64,000 nt of DNA from Streptomyces spiramyceticus (GCF_028807635.1 NZ_JARBAX010000002.1:744001-808000); one strand, 5' to 3'; counted from the first letter of the stretch, positions 9,751 through 17,866 are shown. The notes: a model not told the origin generated them from the letters alone. A program made the numbers and translations.

Positions 9751-10272
9751 ATGACGGCCATCACTCTCGTACGCGGTGACATCACCGAGCAGCACGTCGA
9801 CGCCATCGTCAACGCCGCCAATTCCTCCCTGCTGGGAGGCGGCGGCGTCGACGGCGCCATTCACCGGAAGGGCGGCCCGGAGATCCTCGCCGAGTGCCGC
9901 AAGCTGCGCGCCTCCCACTACGGGAAGGGCCTGGCGACCGGCCGGGCCGTCGCCACTACGGCGGGGCGGCTCCATGCTCAATGGGTCATCCACACGGTCG
10001 GCCCTGTGTGGCAGGCCGACCGGGACCAGTCGGAGCTGCTCGCCTCCTGCTACCGCGAATCCCTGCGCGTGGCCCGGGAGTTGGGGGCCACCACCGTTGC
10101 GTTCCCCGCCATCTCCACCGGTGTCTACGGCTGGCCGATGGACGACGGGGCGCGCATCGCCGTCCGTACGGTCCGGGAGGCGGCGGACGAGCCGGTCGCC
10201 GAGGTGCGGTTCGTACTGTTCGACGAGACGGCCTACGGGGAGTTCGAGAGGGCCCTGGCAGCGGCACCTTGA
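9751..10272 (+). CDS. Macro-domain O-acetyl-ADP-ribose deacetylase-like protein
   Basis: A 173-aa single macro domain. The ADP-ribose site is complete: DAIVNAANSSLLGGGGVDGAIHRKGG at the N-terminal side and PAISTGVYGWP near the pyrophosphate loop, as in MacroD/YmdB proteins that hydrolyse O-acetyl-ADP-ribose or remove mono-ADP-ribose from proteins or nucleic acids. The upstream 40 bases contain repeated AGGAGG-like sequence, giving a strong ribosome site. It sits beside DNA-repair gene Ada-AlkA and about 3.5 kb from an ADP-ribosylglycohydrolase, a possible ADP-ribose reversal theme, though they are not one operon. Confidence 0.9.
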   Translation: MTAITLVRGDITEQHVDAIVNAANSSLLGGGGVDGAIHRKGGPEILAECRKLRASHYGKGLATGRAVATTAGRLHAQWVIHTVGPVWQADRDQSELLASCYRESLRVARELGATTVAFPAISTGVYGWPMDDGARIAVRTVREAADEPVAEVRFVLFDETAYGEFERALAAAP

Positions 10273-10322
10273 TGTCGGATTTTCGCCAGTCAAGGGCGTC
10301 CGGCGTGCCCGATGCTTGACAC

Positions 10323-11786
10323 ATGCACACCGACACCGAGCGCTGTGTACGCGCCGTGCAGTCCAAGGACGCCCGCTTCGACGGGTGGTTCTTCACGGCC
10401 GTACTGACCACCCGGATCTACTGCCGTCCGAGCTGCCCCGTCGTGCCGCCCAAGGTCGAGAACATGACCTTCCTGCCGAGTGCCGCCGCCTGCCAGCAGG
10501 CCGGATTCCGGGCCTGCAAGCGCTGCCGCCCCGACACGAGCCCCGGCTCGCCGGAGTGGAACGCCCGCGCCGACGTCGTCGCCCGCGCCATGCGGCTCAT
10601 CGGTGACGGTGTCGTCGACCGTGAGGGCGTGCCGGGGCTCGCCGCCCGCCTGGGCTACAGCCCCCGGCAGATCGAACGCCAGCTCCTAGCCGAGCTGGGC
10701 GCGGGACCGCTCGCCCTGGCCCGCGCCCAGCGCGCCCAGACCGCCCGCCTGCTCATCGAGACGACGCCGCTGGCCATGGCGGACATCGCCTTCGCCGCCG
10801 GTTTCGCGTCCGTACGCACCTTCAACGACACGGTCCGCGAGGTCTTCGCGCTGTCGCCGAGCGAACTGCGCGCCCGCGGCAGCAAGCAGCCGGAGACCCC
10901 CGGTGTGATCTCCCTGCGGCTGCCGTTCCGCGCCCCGCTCAATCCCACGAACCTCTTCGGGCACCTCGCCGCGACCGCCGTACCCGGCGTCGAGGAATGG
11001 CGCGAAGGCGCCTACCGCCGCACGCTCGACCTGCCGTACGGGCACGGCATCGCGGCCCTCACCCCGCAGCCCGACCACATCGCCTGCCTGCTCTCCCTCA
11101 CCGACCTGCGCGACCTGACCATCGCCATCAGCCGGTGCCGTCGGCTGCTCGACCTCGACGCCGATCCCGTCGCTGTCGACGATCATCTGCGCACCGACCC
11201 GGTGCTCACCCCGCTCGTCGACAAGGCTCCTGGGCGCCGGGTTCCACGTACCACCGACGCGGCGGAATTCGCGGTACGTGCCGTGCTGGGCCAGCAGGTT
11301 TCGACGGCCGCCGCCCGCACGCACGCCGCTCGCCTGGTCACCGCGCACGGCACCCCCGTCGGCGACCCCGGGGGCGGCCTCACGCACCTCTTCCCGGACG
11401 CGGCGGCCCTGGCCGCCCTCGATCCGGAGGCGCTGGCCCTGCCGCGCAGCCGGCGGACCACCCTCACCACGCTGGTCTCGTCGCTCGCCGACGGCACGCT
11501 CAAGGTCGGCATCGACAGCGACTGGGAGCGGGCCCGCGCACAGCTGCTGGCGCTGCCGGGGTTCGGGCCCTGGACGGTCGAGGTGATCGCGATGCGCGCA
11601 CTCGGCGACCCCGACGCGTTCCTGCCGACCGACCTCGGGATACGGCGCGCGGCGCAGGAGTTGGGGCTGCCGTCGACACCGGCCGCGTTCACGGCACGGG
11701 CAGCGGCCTGGCGGCCCTGGCGTGCGTACGCGGTCCAGTACCTGTGGGCCACCGACGACCACCCCATCAACTGCCTCCCCGTATAG
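10323..11786 (+). CDS. Ada-AlkA fusion: adaptive-response regulator and 3-methyladenine DNA glycosylase
   Basis: A 487-aa fusion. Residues 8-70 are the Ada zinc methyl-acceptor domain with C34, C38, C65 and C68 (YCRPSC and CKRC); C34 would accept methyl from phosphotriesters. Residues ~75-185 are an AraC-type helix-turn-helix. The rest is AlkA: an N-terminal AlkA fold, then HhH-GPD with LPGFGPWTVEVIAMR and catalytic Asp437 in FLPTDLG. The protein senses alkyl damage through Ada, activates transcription, and excises alkylated bases. There is no Ada C-terminal O6-methyltransferase domain. In actinobacteria that activity is normally supplied by a separate ogt just downstream, which here is destroyed. 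Confidence 0.93.
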   Translation: MHTDTERCVRAVQSKDARFDGWFFTAVLTTRIYCRPSCPVVPPKVENMTFLPSAAACQQAGFRACKRCRPDTSPGSPEWNARADVVARAMRLIGDGVVDREGVPGLAARLGYSPRQIERQLLAELGAGPLALARAQRAQTARLLIETTPLAMADIAFAAGFASVRTFNDTVREVFALSPSELRARGSKQPETPGVISLRLPFRAPLNPTNLFGHLAATAVPGVEEWREGAYRRTLDLPYGHGIAALTPQPDHIACLLSLTDLRDLTIAISRCRRLLDLDADPVAVDDHLRTDPVLTPLVDKAPGRRVPRTTDAAEFAVRAVLGQQVSTAAARTHAARLVTAHGTPVGDPGGGLTHLFPDAAALAALDPEALALPRSRRTTLTTLVSSLADGTLKVGIDSDWERARAQLLALPGFGPWTVEVIAMRALGDPDAFLPTDLGIRRAAQELGLPSTPAAFTARAAAWRPWRAYAVQYLWATDDHPINCLPV

Positions 11787-11909
11787 AGGCCCTATGGCCG
11801 TACAGCCGTATAGAGGAGCGCGTAAATGAGCAAGCAGCACACTGTCATCGACAGCCCGTACGGTCCGCTCACCCTCGTCGCCACGGACGGCAAGCTCTCG
11901 GGCCTCTAC

Positions 11910-12174
11910 CTTTGATCTTGGCCAGTGCTCCCGCTGTTTACGGCGGAGGTGAAGGCCATCCTTGAATCGAAGGCGCGGAGCGCCGGAGTTCGCTAGAGTC
12001 ATCGGAGACCTCAGCGACAACCAAGCTGGAGTCGCTGAGGTACAGCATGACTTGAGCGAGTCCCGTACTTGCTCCGACGGCCGGGAGGGTCGTCGCCGGA
12101 CAGGCATGACCTGTCAAACCCGCCAGGGCAACCTAGGAGGGAATCTCCCGGCTTCAGCCGGGAGAGAGCTTCAA
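11910..12174 (+). mobile_element. Non-autonomous IS200/IS605 (IS1341-like) element inserted in ogt
   Basis: The 265-bp block interrupts ogt exactly between codons for Gly-Leu-Tyr and Met-Thr-Gly. It has no target duplication and no terminal inverted repeats, as expected for Y1-transposase elements. The right end carries a perfect 9-bp hairpin (12145-12153 with 12156-12164, TC loop) followed by a terminus ending TCAA, matching the cleavage-site style of IS608-like elements. The left flank ends CTAC, similar to the TTAC target of that family. The hairpin-plus-CTTCAA end is the form seen at the 3' end of Streptomyces TnpB omega-RNAs. No tnpA or tnpB reading frame is inside, so movement would need a transposase in trans. 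Confidence 0.72.
12145..12174 (+). ncRNA. Omega-RNA 3'-end-like hairpin of the IS605 element
   Basis: CTCCCGGCT-TC-AGCCGGGAG forms a perfect 9-bp stem immediately before the element terminus. In IS605 elements the right-end hairpin serves both as transposase recognition structure and as the 3' scaffold of the TnpB guide RNA, and the guide is read from flanking DNA. If transcribed, the guide here would be the ogt sequence starting at 12175. Expression is not shown by the sequence. Confidence 0.4.
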
Positions 12175-12402
12175 ATGACCGGCCAGCGCCACCGCCCGCC
12201 GGAGGAGTCCTTCGGCGACCGCGACGCCGCGCCCGCGATCTTCGGTGCGCGGCGGGCAGCCTTACGGGATATGGCGGTGGGCTGGACCGGAAGCGGCGGT
12301 TGCTGGCGTTCGAGAGCGGTGCGACGGCCCACGAGGACCAGCTGTTCCAGGCCTCCGGTCGCCTGCGGCGCTTCCCCCCGGGATGCGCCGCAGGCACCCC
12401 TC

Positions 12403-13584
12403 CTAGTCGCCCAGCCGTTTGAACGGCGTCGGGGTGTCGCCCGTCCACCGGTGCTGGACCGCCCGCGCCGTCTGCTTCAGCACGCCGTCCTCCTGCACCG
12501 TCCCCGCCTCCGTGAGATAATGCCGCCCGCCACCGAGCGAGATCAGCCCGTACTGTCCGCCGGACTCCCACCCGTACGTGCCCGACGCCTCGTGGTGCAG
12601 ACCCTTCGGCAGGAGGGACAGCAGCCGCCCGCGCTCGGGCTTCGGCTGGCCGGTGATCGGGCCCCTCACGGGAGGCTTCGAACCGTCCGCGATGTACAGC
12701 GAGTAGTTCGGGAACTGCGGCTTCGCGCCCTTGTAGACGGCCATCAGCCAGTTGCCCGTGTGCTCGTCGTACTCCAGATTCTGTACGCCGTACCGCGTGT
12801 TGCCGGTGCGGACGAAGACCTTGTCGTCGACCCGCGAGGGACCGCTGCGGTGCGGCGCGCTCTCCGGCAGCGGGCGCTCGTACTTGCGCCACCAGCGCAC
12901 GTCGTACTGGAGCAGGACCTGGTGGTCGTTGTCCTTCCGCTTGACGTTCGAATAGATGCCGTACGCGACGGTCAGGACGTACTTCCCGCGCCCGCTGCGG
13001 CCGTTCCTGTCGAACTCGGGACCGAACGCGACTCCGTCGATCCCGCTGCAGCCGTACCGGTGGTCGGGGGTGTTCGCGGTGTCTCCGTCGAACTTCCCGT
13101 CGCCGTTCATGTCGGCCGTGTAGTCGTCGACGACTTCCTTGAGATGCACCGTCGACATGACCTTGCTTTCCCGTGCGTCCATGCCCATGCGGTCGATGCG
13201 GTCCACGTCCAGGATCGCGATGTAGAACGCCTTGGCCGACTTGTACTCCAGCGAGCCGTAGACCCGGCCGTCCTTCGAGTTGAAGTCGAGATCACCCAGA
13301 TGCCCGGTGAATCCCGATACGGAACCCACCGGATTCCCGCGCAAATCCGTCTTGACGAGCAGGTTGGTGTACGAGAAGTACATGTACCCCTTGTGCCGGT
13401 CCACGGTCACGCCCTGGGCGTGCCCGGCCTTCCAGGCGCCCCCGTAGACCTCGTCCGGCAGGTGTCTGGCCCTGGACGCCTCGGCCGGCGCGGGTGCTTC
13501 CGCCGCGCCGGCCAAGTGGGTTCCCTGGGCCGCAAGGGCCCCAGCTGCAAGGACAGTCATGAATCCGCCAGCGAATGTGCGCAT
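12403..13584 (-). CDS. Secreted protein of unknown function
   Basis: A 393-aa protein with a Sec signal peptide (MRTFAGGFMTVLAAGALAAQG, likely cleaved near AEA). A GGAGAG site precedes ATG 13584. The mature part has repeated short strands with Tyr/Gly motifs (GYMYFSYTNLL, GVAFGPEFDRNGRSG) suggesting a beta-propeller-like fold. An EF-hand-like loop DMNGDGKFDGD may bind calcium. I do not recognise an enzyme active site. Its 3' end overlaps the ogt remnant by 20 bases, so the ogt deletion may have reached close to it. It is probably monocistronic. Confidence 0.75.
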   Translation of the reverse strand: MRTFAGGFMTVLAAGALAAQGTHLAGAAEAPAPAEASRARHLPDEVYGGAWKAGHAQGVTVDRHKGYMYFSYTNLLVKTDLRGNPVGSVSGFTGHLGDLDFNSKDGRVYGSLEYKSAKAFYIAILDVDRIDRMGMDARESKVMSTVHLKEVVDDYTADMNGDGKFDGDTANTPDHRYGCSGIDGVAFGPEFDRNGRSGRGKYVLTVAYGIYSNVKRKDNDHQVLLQYDVRWWRKYERPLPESAPHRSGPSRVDDKVFVRTGNTRYGVQNLEYDEHTGNWLMAVYKGAKPQFPNYSLYIADGSKPPVRGPITGQPKPERGRLLSLLPKGLHHEASGTYGWESGGQYGLISLGGGRHYLTEAGTVQEDGVLKQTARAVQHRWTGDTPTPFKRLGD

Positions 13585-13787
13585 GGGCTCTCCAGGTTCG
13601 TCGAGGAACGAAGGAACTGCTGGAAGGGACGGACGAGGCAGATGACGCCGGGCACGCTAGGCCGTGCTGTCAACCACTCGGTGCACAACGGTGCAACACC
13701 GCGTGAAGGCACTGAGGCAACAGACCGTAGGGCGGACGGGGGTTGGCGGACAGGCTTGATTTCAGCCGTGCGGTGCTTTCTTCGAAG

Positions 13788-14867
13788 TCAAGCGGTACGT
13801 CGCGTATCCTGCCTGGCCAGTTGGGCCGTACGGTCGGCCAGTTCACTGATCCGTATGCCGTCGAAGCCGAACACCGCGCTGCGTACGGTGTCCTCCAGCG
13901 GATCGGTCCACTGGCGCGGAATCCCGGCCGCGCCGCACAGAACCCCGGCCACCGAGCCCGCCGTCGCGCCGTTCGAGTCGGTGTCGAGGCCGCCGCGCAC
14001 GGTGAGTGTGATGGTCCGGGTGAAGTCGCCGTCGCCGTACAGCAGTCCCGCCGTGATCACGGCGGCGTTCGGGACGGTGTGGATCCAGCCGAGGCGCCCC
14101 GTCTCCTCCTCCAGTGCGGTGAGCGTGTCCGCCCAGGCGGCGCCGGTCGCATGCAGGGCGACGGTGTGCCGGACCGTACGGGCGAGTCGGCTGCTCGCCG
14201 GTACGCGCTCCAGCGCCACCTCGATCGCGGCGCGCGGGCCCGGCGCGGTGAACGCGGCGGCGACCAGGGCGGCCGCCCACATCGCGCCGTACACCCCATT
14301 GCCGGTGTGCGAGAGCACGGCGTCGCGGCGGGCGAGGGCGGCGGCCCGGTGCGGGTCCCCGGGGGCCGTCCAGCCGAAGATGTCGGCGCGGATGAGGGCG
14401 CCGATCCACTCCTGGTACGGGTTGTCGTAGGTGGCGGACAGCGGCGGCTTGATGCCGTTCGCGAGATTGCGGTACGTCGCACGCTCGGCGGTGAAGGTCT
14501 GGAGATAGGGCAGCCGCAGCAGCCACAGCTCGCCGACCTGCTCGGTGGTGAAACCGAAGCCGTGGGTCTCCAGGAGGTGCAGCCCGAGGATCGCGTAGTC
14601 GATGTCGTCGTCGCGGCAGCTGCCGCTGATCCGGCCGCGCACGCACTCCGGCCACTCGGGGCGCATCTCGAAACCGGCCGCGCCGGGCGGGGGCGCGGGC
14701 AGGTAGTCGGTGAGCGGCAGCGCGCCGGTGAGTCGCAGGTAGCGGTCGATGCGCGAGCGCGTCCAGTAGTCGCCGCGCTCGACGGGCTTGCCGAGCATGT
14801 TCCCCGCGATCCGGCCCAGCCAGCCGCCGAGGATCCGGTCGGCCGTCCGCGTGCTGTGTGGCGTCAT
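13788..14867 (-). CDS. ADP-ribosylglycohydrolase (DraG/ARH-like)
   Basis: A 359-aa all-helical hydrolase of the ADP-ribosylation/Crystallin J1 family. The N-terminal ADRILGGWLGRIAGNMLGKPVE is the classic entry helix. SCRDDDIDYA gives an Asp cluster for the dinuclear Mg site, and the C-terminal GGLDTDSNGATAGSVAG gives the second metal-binding set. These enzymes remove ADP-ribose from arginine, guanidine or other acceptors. ATG 14867 has no competing upstream start. Substrate is unknown. Confidence 0.9.
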   Translation of the reverse strand: MTPHSTRTADRILGGWLGRIAGNMLGKPVERGDYWTRSRIDRYLRLTGALPLTDYLPAPPPGAAGFEMRPEWPECVRGRISGSCRDDDIDYAILGLHLLETHGFGFTTEQVGELWLLRLPYLQTFTAERATYRNLANGIKPPLSATYDNPYQEWIGALIRADIFGWTAPGDPHRAAALARRDAVLSHTGNGVYGAMWAAALVAAAFTAPGPRAAIEVALERVPASSRLARTVRHTVALHATGAAWADTLTALEEETGRLGWIHTVPNAAVITAGLLYGDGDFTRTITLTVRGGLDTDSNGATAGSVAGVLCGAAGIPRQWTDPLEDTVRSAVFGFDGIRISELADRTAQLARQDTRRTA

Positions 14868-15016
14868 GCGTCGGGTCTACCCATTTCCGGCAGCCAGACG
14901 TAGGGCATTTATGTGGTTTTCGCTGAAATGCGAGAGCCTGCCGCTAGGTGTGCGGCCCCTCCTGCGGATAGGGTCGGGGCGGCGCGACTGCCTGTTCGAA
15001 AGCAAGGGATAGCAAG

Positions 15017-16150
15017 GTGACGGACGGAGCAGTAACTGAGACCGCCCGCGTGCTCGTCGCGGCGGACAAGTTCAAGGGTTCGCTCACGGCTGTGCAGGTC
15101 GCGGAGCGGGTGACGGCCGGGCTGCGGCGGGTCGTCCCCGACGTACGGGTCGAGGCACTGCCCGTCGCCGACGGCGGCGACGGAACGGTGGCCGCGGCGG
15201 TCGCGGCCGGGTTCGAGCGCCGGGAGGTACGGGTCACCGGGCCGCTCGGCGAGCAGCTCACGGCGGCCTTCGCGCTGCGCGACGGCACCGCTGTGGTCGA
15301 GATGGCGGAGGCCTCGGGCCTCCAGCACCTCCCCGCCGGCGTCTTCGCGCCGCTCACCGCCACGACGTACGGCTCCGGCGAGCTGTTGCGCGCCGCGCTC
15401 GACGCGGGCGCCCGCACGATCGTCTTCGGTGTCGGCGGCAGCGCCAGCACGGACGGGGGCGCCGGGATGCTGGCCGCGCTCGGGGCGCGCTTCCTGGACG
15501 CGGCGGGCGAGCCCGTCGGGCCCGGTGGCGGGGGCCTGCGCGACCTCGTGAGCGCCGACCTCGGCGGTCTCGACCCGCGCCTCGCCGACGTGGACCTCGT
15601 CCTCGCCAGCGACGTCGACAACCCGCTGACCGGCCCCAAGGGCGCGGCGGCGGTGTACGGCCCGCAGAAGGGCGCCACCGAGGCCGACGTGGCCACCCTC
15701 GACGCAGCCCTTGCGCACTACGCCTCGGTCCTCGGCCCGGAGCTTGCCGATGCGCCGGGCGCGGGTGCGGCCGGCGGTATCGGCTACGGGGCACTGATCG
15801 CGCTCGGCGCGAGCTTCCGCCCCGGCATCGAGGTCATGCTCGACGTCCTGGGCTTCGGCCCCGCGCTGGAGCGGGCCACCCTGGTCATCACCGGCGAGGG
15901 CTCCCTCGACGAGCAGACCCTGCACGGCAAGGCGCCCGCGGGGGTGGCGGCGGCGGCCCGCGCCAAGAACATCGAGGTCATCGCTGTGTGCGGCCGCCTG
16001 GCGCTGCCGCCGGAGGTGCTGGGCCGGGCGGGGATCCGCCGCGCGTACGCCCTGACGGATCTGGAGCCGGACCCGGCGAGGTCGATGGCGGAGGCGGGCC
16101 CGCTGCTGGAACGAGTGGCGGAGAAGATCGCCCGGGACTTCTTGACCTGA
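15017..16150 (+). CDS. glxK: Glycerate 2-kinase (GlxK type)
   Basis: A 377-aa glycerate kinase. The N-terminal ADKFKGSLTAVQVAERVTAG and the PVADGGDGT loop are hallmark sequences; GVGGSASTDGGAGML and GASFRPGIEVMLDVLGF are further conserved blocks. It phosphorylates D-glycerate in glyoxylate/glycerate metabolism. The start is GTG 15017, with AAGG at a close 2-3 nt spacing. A strong terminator follows the stop. It could draw on glyoxylate made by the ethylmalonyl-CoA pathway encoded about 10 kb away; that link is inference. Confidence 0.93.
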   Translation: MTDGAVTETARVLVAADKFKGSLTAVQVAERVTAGLRRVVPDVRVEALPVADGGDGTVAAAVAAGFERREVRVTGPLGEQLTAAFALRDGTAVVEMAEASGLQHLPAGVFAPLTATTYGSGELLRAALDAGARTIVFGVGGSASTDGGAGMLAALGARFLDAAGEPVGPGGGGLRDLVSADLGGLDPRLADVDLVLASDVDNPLTGPKGAAAVYGPQKGATEADVATLDAALAHYASVLGPELADAPGAGAAGGIGYGALIALGASFRPGIEVMLDVLGFGPALERATLVITGEGSLDEQTLHGKAPAGVAAAARAKNIEVIAVCGRLALPPEVLGRAGIRRAYALTDLEPDPARSMAEAGPLLERVAEKIARDFLT

Positions 16151-16163
16151 CGGCCCCGGTCCT

Positions 16164-16222
16164 GGCCCGGCGAGGCTGCCGTTCCCTTCGGAGAGCCGGC
16201 AGCCTGGCCGGGCCTTTTCTTT
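16164..16222 (+). terminator. Rho-independent terminator after glycerate kinase
   Basis: An 18-bp stem with one mismatch pairs 16164-16181 with 16197-16214, and is followed at once by TTTTCTTT. Real U-tracts are uncommon in this genome type, so this is a convincing terminator for glxK. Confidence 0.85.
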
Positions 16223-16482
16223 CCCCACCCCACCCCGCCCCTTCCCGATGCTCGTAAGTACGTGTTTTGAGGGAGCCGCGCCCGGTGCCTGGCCGGACGG
16301 GGCGTCTTGCTGACTACGGGTTGTGGATCACGTCGCCAGGGGTCGGTCCCGCGCCGAGCTCTCACTTCCTGTTGACAGGCGTCATTCGGTCACCCCAAGA
16401 ACTTCCGCAGCTCCGGTGCGAGTTTTTTGCCTCCCTGCCGTTCAATCTCGGGAGGGGGAGGGGGGCACTGCCTGGGGGGGTG
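16223..16482. other. No gene seen
   Basis: Between the glxK terminator and the HNH remnant I see no supported gene. Reading frames here lack a ribosome site and family similarity. A G-rich run lies at 16450-16480 next to the HNH stop. Confidence 0.5.
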
Positions 16483-16856
16483 TCAGAACCGGCGGGGCTT
16501 CACGCGCTCGGCAGTCCGTCCGCCCGGTTGATGCTTCGCGGTCTCGCGGTTGTGGCACGTCGTGCACAGCGGACGCAGATGCTCGAACGCATCCGGATTG
16601 GCAACGCTGCGAGCGACCAACTGCCTGCGGCTCAAAGGGAAGTGGTCTGCGACTGTCGCGGTTGCGCTGCACAGCAGGCACCACGGATGTGCGTACAGGT
16701 AGCGCTTACGGATGCGCTGCCACCTGGTCCCGTATCCCTTGGTCGTGGTCGTCCCACGCTGTTCCTCGGCTTCCCTCTCATGGACCGGGCAGCTTCCGCC
16801 CGTGGTCGGCTCGGGACACCCGGGGACAGAGCAAGGGGGCGGGGCTTACGGGGCAT
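16483..16856 (-). pseudogene. Phage-type HNH endonuclease, frameshifted
   Basis: ATG 16856 has an excellent GGAGGTGA site. The first codons (MPRKPRP) belong to one frame, then the match continues one frame over as CSVPGCPEPTTGG, CPVHERE, KGYGTRWQRIRKRYL, a zinc pair CLLC, the VADHFPL helix start, and CTTCHNRETAKH to the stop at 16483. The switch falls at a run of five C (16835-16839 as G on the plus strand); six would restore one frame of about 124 aa. Such small HNH proteins sit near terminase genes in actinophages. It is either a real pseudogene or a homopolymer sequencing error. Confidence 0.75.
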
Positions 16857-16928
16857 GGGGGATCACCTCCGAACGGGTGGGACTGTGCATCGGGCGTGAT
16901 CCGAACGGCTCGAGATCGTTGGCAGGGT

Positions 16929-17222
16929 ATGAACAACATGAAGCGCGTGCTTGCCGCTGCTGCCCTTGGGGGGGCCGTATCCTTCGGGGCTCTCGCCTCT
17001 CCTGCCAGCGCCGCACCCGTTGCCCCCACGCCAGATTCGACAACACTTGACATGACCGAGCTAGTGAAAACCCCAGGGGACAGGCTGCAAGACAATCGGT
17101 TTCTCCGACTGCCCACGGCTGTCCACGATAAGATCGCCGCGGAGTTCCAGGAAGCAATGGACGGAGGCTCTCGGACCAATATGGGCCCCAATGCTGGGAA
17201 CCAAGAGATTACTGCGCCCTAA
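16929..17222 (+). CDS. Small secreted protein of unknown function
   Basis: A 97-aa product with a clear signal peptide: MNNMKRVLAAAALGGAVSF then LASPASAAPVAP, with probable cleavage after ASA. The mature ~65 residues are polar, with no Cys and no known motif. ATG 16938 is the alternative start and has better spacing from AGGG. It is divergent from the HNH remnant (starts 72 bases apart) and lies within the decayed mobile patch, with a less biased codon use than its neighbours. No function can be assigned. Confidence 0.6.
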   Translation: MNNMKRVLAAAALGGAVSFGALASPASAAPVAPTPDSTTLDMTELVKTPGDRLQDNRFLRLPTAVHDKIAAEFQEAMDGGSRTNMGPNAGNQEITAP

Positions 17223-17249
17223 TGCTGCGTCCTAACGTCTTTATGGTCC

Positions 17250-17715
17250 TTAGAGCGGCGTCCCACCGGCCCCGAAATCCTCACGCGTCTTGAGTCGATG
17301 GCACGGACGGCACAGCGGTTGAACGTTGTCGTCCGTGTCCTCGCGCATCTTGCGGTGCTCGCGCGCCCACTCAGCGAGCTTGTGCATGTCGCCCATGGAC
17401 CGGATAGCACGGTCAAAGCGCCACCACACCAGCGCGTCGAACTCATCGGGACGGGCGAGCCACCCCCCCCGAGCTGCGGACGGTCAAAGGGGCCGACCTT
17501 GGACGCCGACACGTCCAGATCTACGGCTTCCCGCAGCGCATCGCCCTCACCGAAATCAATGCCGAGCGCTGCCGCCGCGATGTCGTCAGACTCACGCTGC
17601 CGCTCCGGGCTGGTGGTCTCGTCCGTACGAACCGACAGCCGGATACACCGCACGCCCCGCAGGGTCTCGACAACCCCTGTTCCCGCGTGCTTGATCTTGC
17701 TGGTTTCGTCGTCAT
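17250..17715 (-). pseudogene. Serine recombinase N-terminus joined to an HNH tail, frameshifted
   Basis: From ATG 17715 the sequence reads as an actinobacterial large serine recombinase/integrase N-terminus: MTTKPARSSTRE, then one frame over LRGVRCIRLSVRTDETTSPERQR (catalytic Ser in RLSV, Arg in SPERQ) to GPFDRPQLG. After a run of eight G (plus-strand C at 17463-17470) another frame carries WLARPDEFDALVWWRFDRAIRSMGDM. At LAEW it changes to a sequence typical of the end of an HNH nuclease (DNVQPLCRPCHRLKTREDFG) and stops at 17250. So two frameshifts plus a deletion fusion are present, and the DNA-binding domains are gone. It cannot be an active integrase. Confidence 0.7.
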
Positions 17716-17753
17716 GCAGGTTGCAGGGACGGACGAATTCCCACGTCCGGGGT

Positions 17754-17771
17754 CTGGGGGCTTGCCCCCAG
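17754..17771 (-). terminator. Hairpin downstream of the PucR-type gene, dispersed-repeat type
   Basis: CTGGGGGC-TT-GCCCCCAG is a perfect 8-bp hairpin about 95 bases beyond the stop of the PucR-type gene. The extended CCGGGGTCTGGGGG context recurs at 60183-60207, also downstream of a gene. It may end transcription of the regulator gene. Confidence 0.45.
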
Positions 17772-17866
17772 TTCGGGAAGGGGCGGGGTGGGGAACAAGC
17801 CCCACAGGGCACGCCCACGGTGCCCCCCGCCCCCGCAGCGTCAGAACCCGCCCCCCGCCGTACCCC

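Larger units (their letters stand above)
11826..12422 (+). pseudogene. ogt: ogt (methylated-DNA-protein cysteine methyltransferase) pseudogene, IS-split
   Basis: Three pieces of one O6-alkylguanine methyltransferase gene remain. Piece 1 (11826-11909) has an AGAGGAG ribosome site and encodes the normal N-terminus (HTVIDSPYGPLTLVATDG...). It is followed by a 265-bp insertion (11910-12174). Piece 2 (12175 to about 12235) resumes with MTGQRHRPPEESFGDRD in the frame that joins piece 1 once the insertion is removed. Piece 3 (from about 12255, one frame off) encodes the C-terminal GSLTGYGGGLDRKRRLLAFE. The middle of the protein, including the catalytic PCHR Cys, is missing. So the gene suffered an insertion and an internal frameshifting deletion. 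The frame then runs on to a stop at 12422, into the 3' end of the opposite gene. Confidence 0.88.
16483..17771. mobile_element. Decayed prophage/integrative-element patch
   Basis: A serine recombinase remnant, a second HNH tail, a small secreted protein and a frameshifted HNH nuclease lie together, flanked by ordinary chromosomal genes. Base composition in 17000-17220 is visibly less GC-rich than neighbours. No attachment repeats or tRNA are recognisable, so borders are approximate. Confidence 0.5.

Noticed and set aside
11910..12174. Possible TnpB C-terminal coding fragment in the IS element
   Set aside because: I translated all frames and found no zinc-finger or RuvC-like text; only the ends are recognisable.
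11962..14430. An 822-codon plus-strand frame across the IS element and two minus-strand genes
   Set aside because: Its composition is typical of a shadow frame and it crosses three recognised features.
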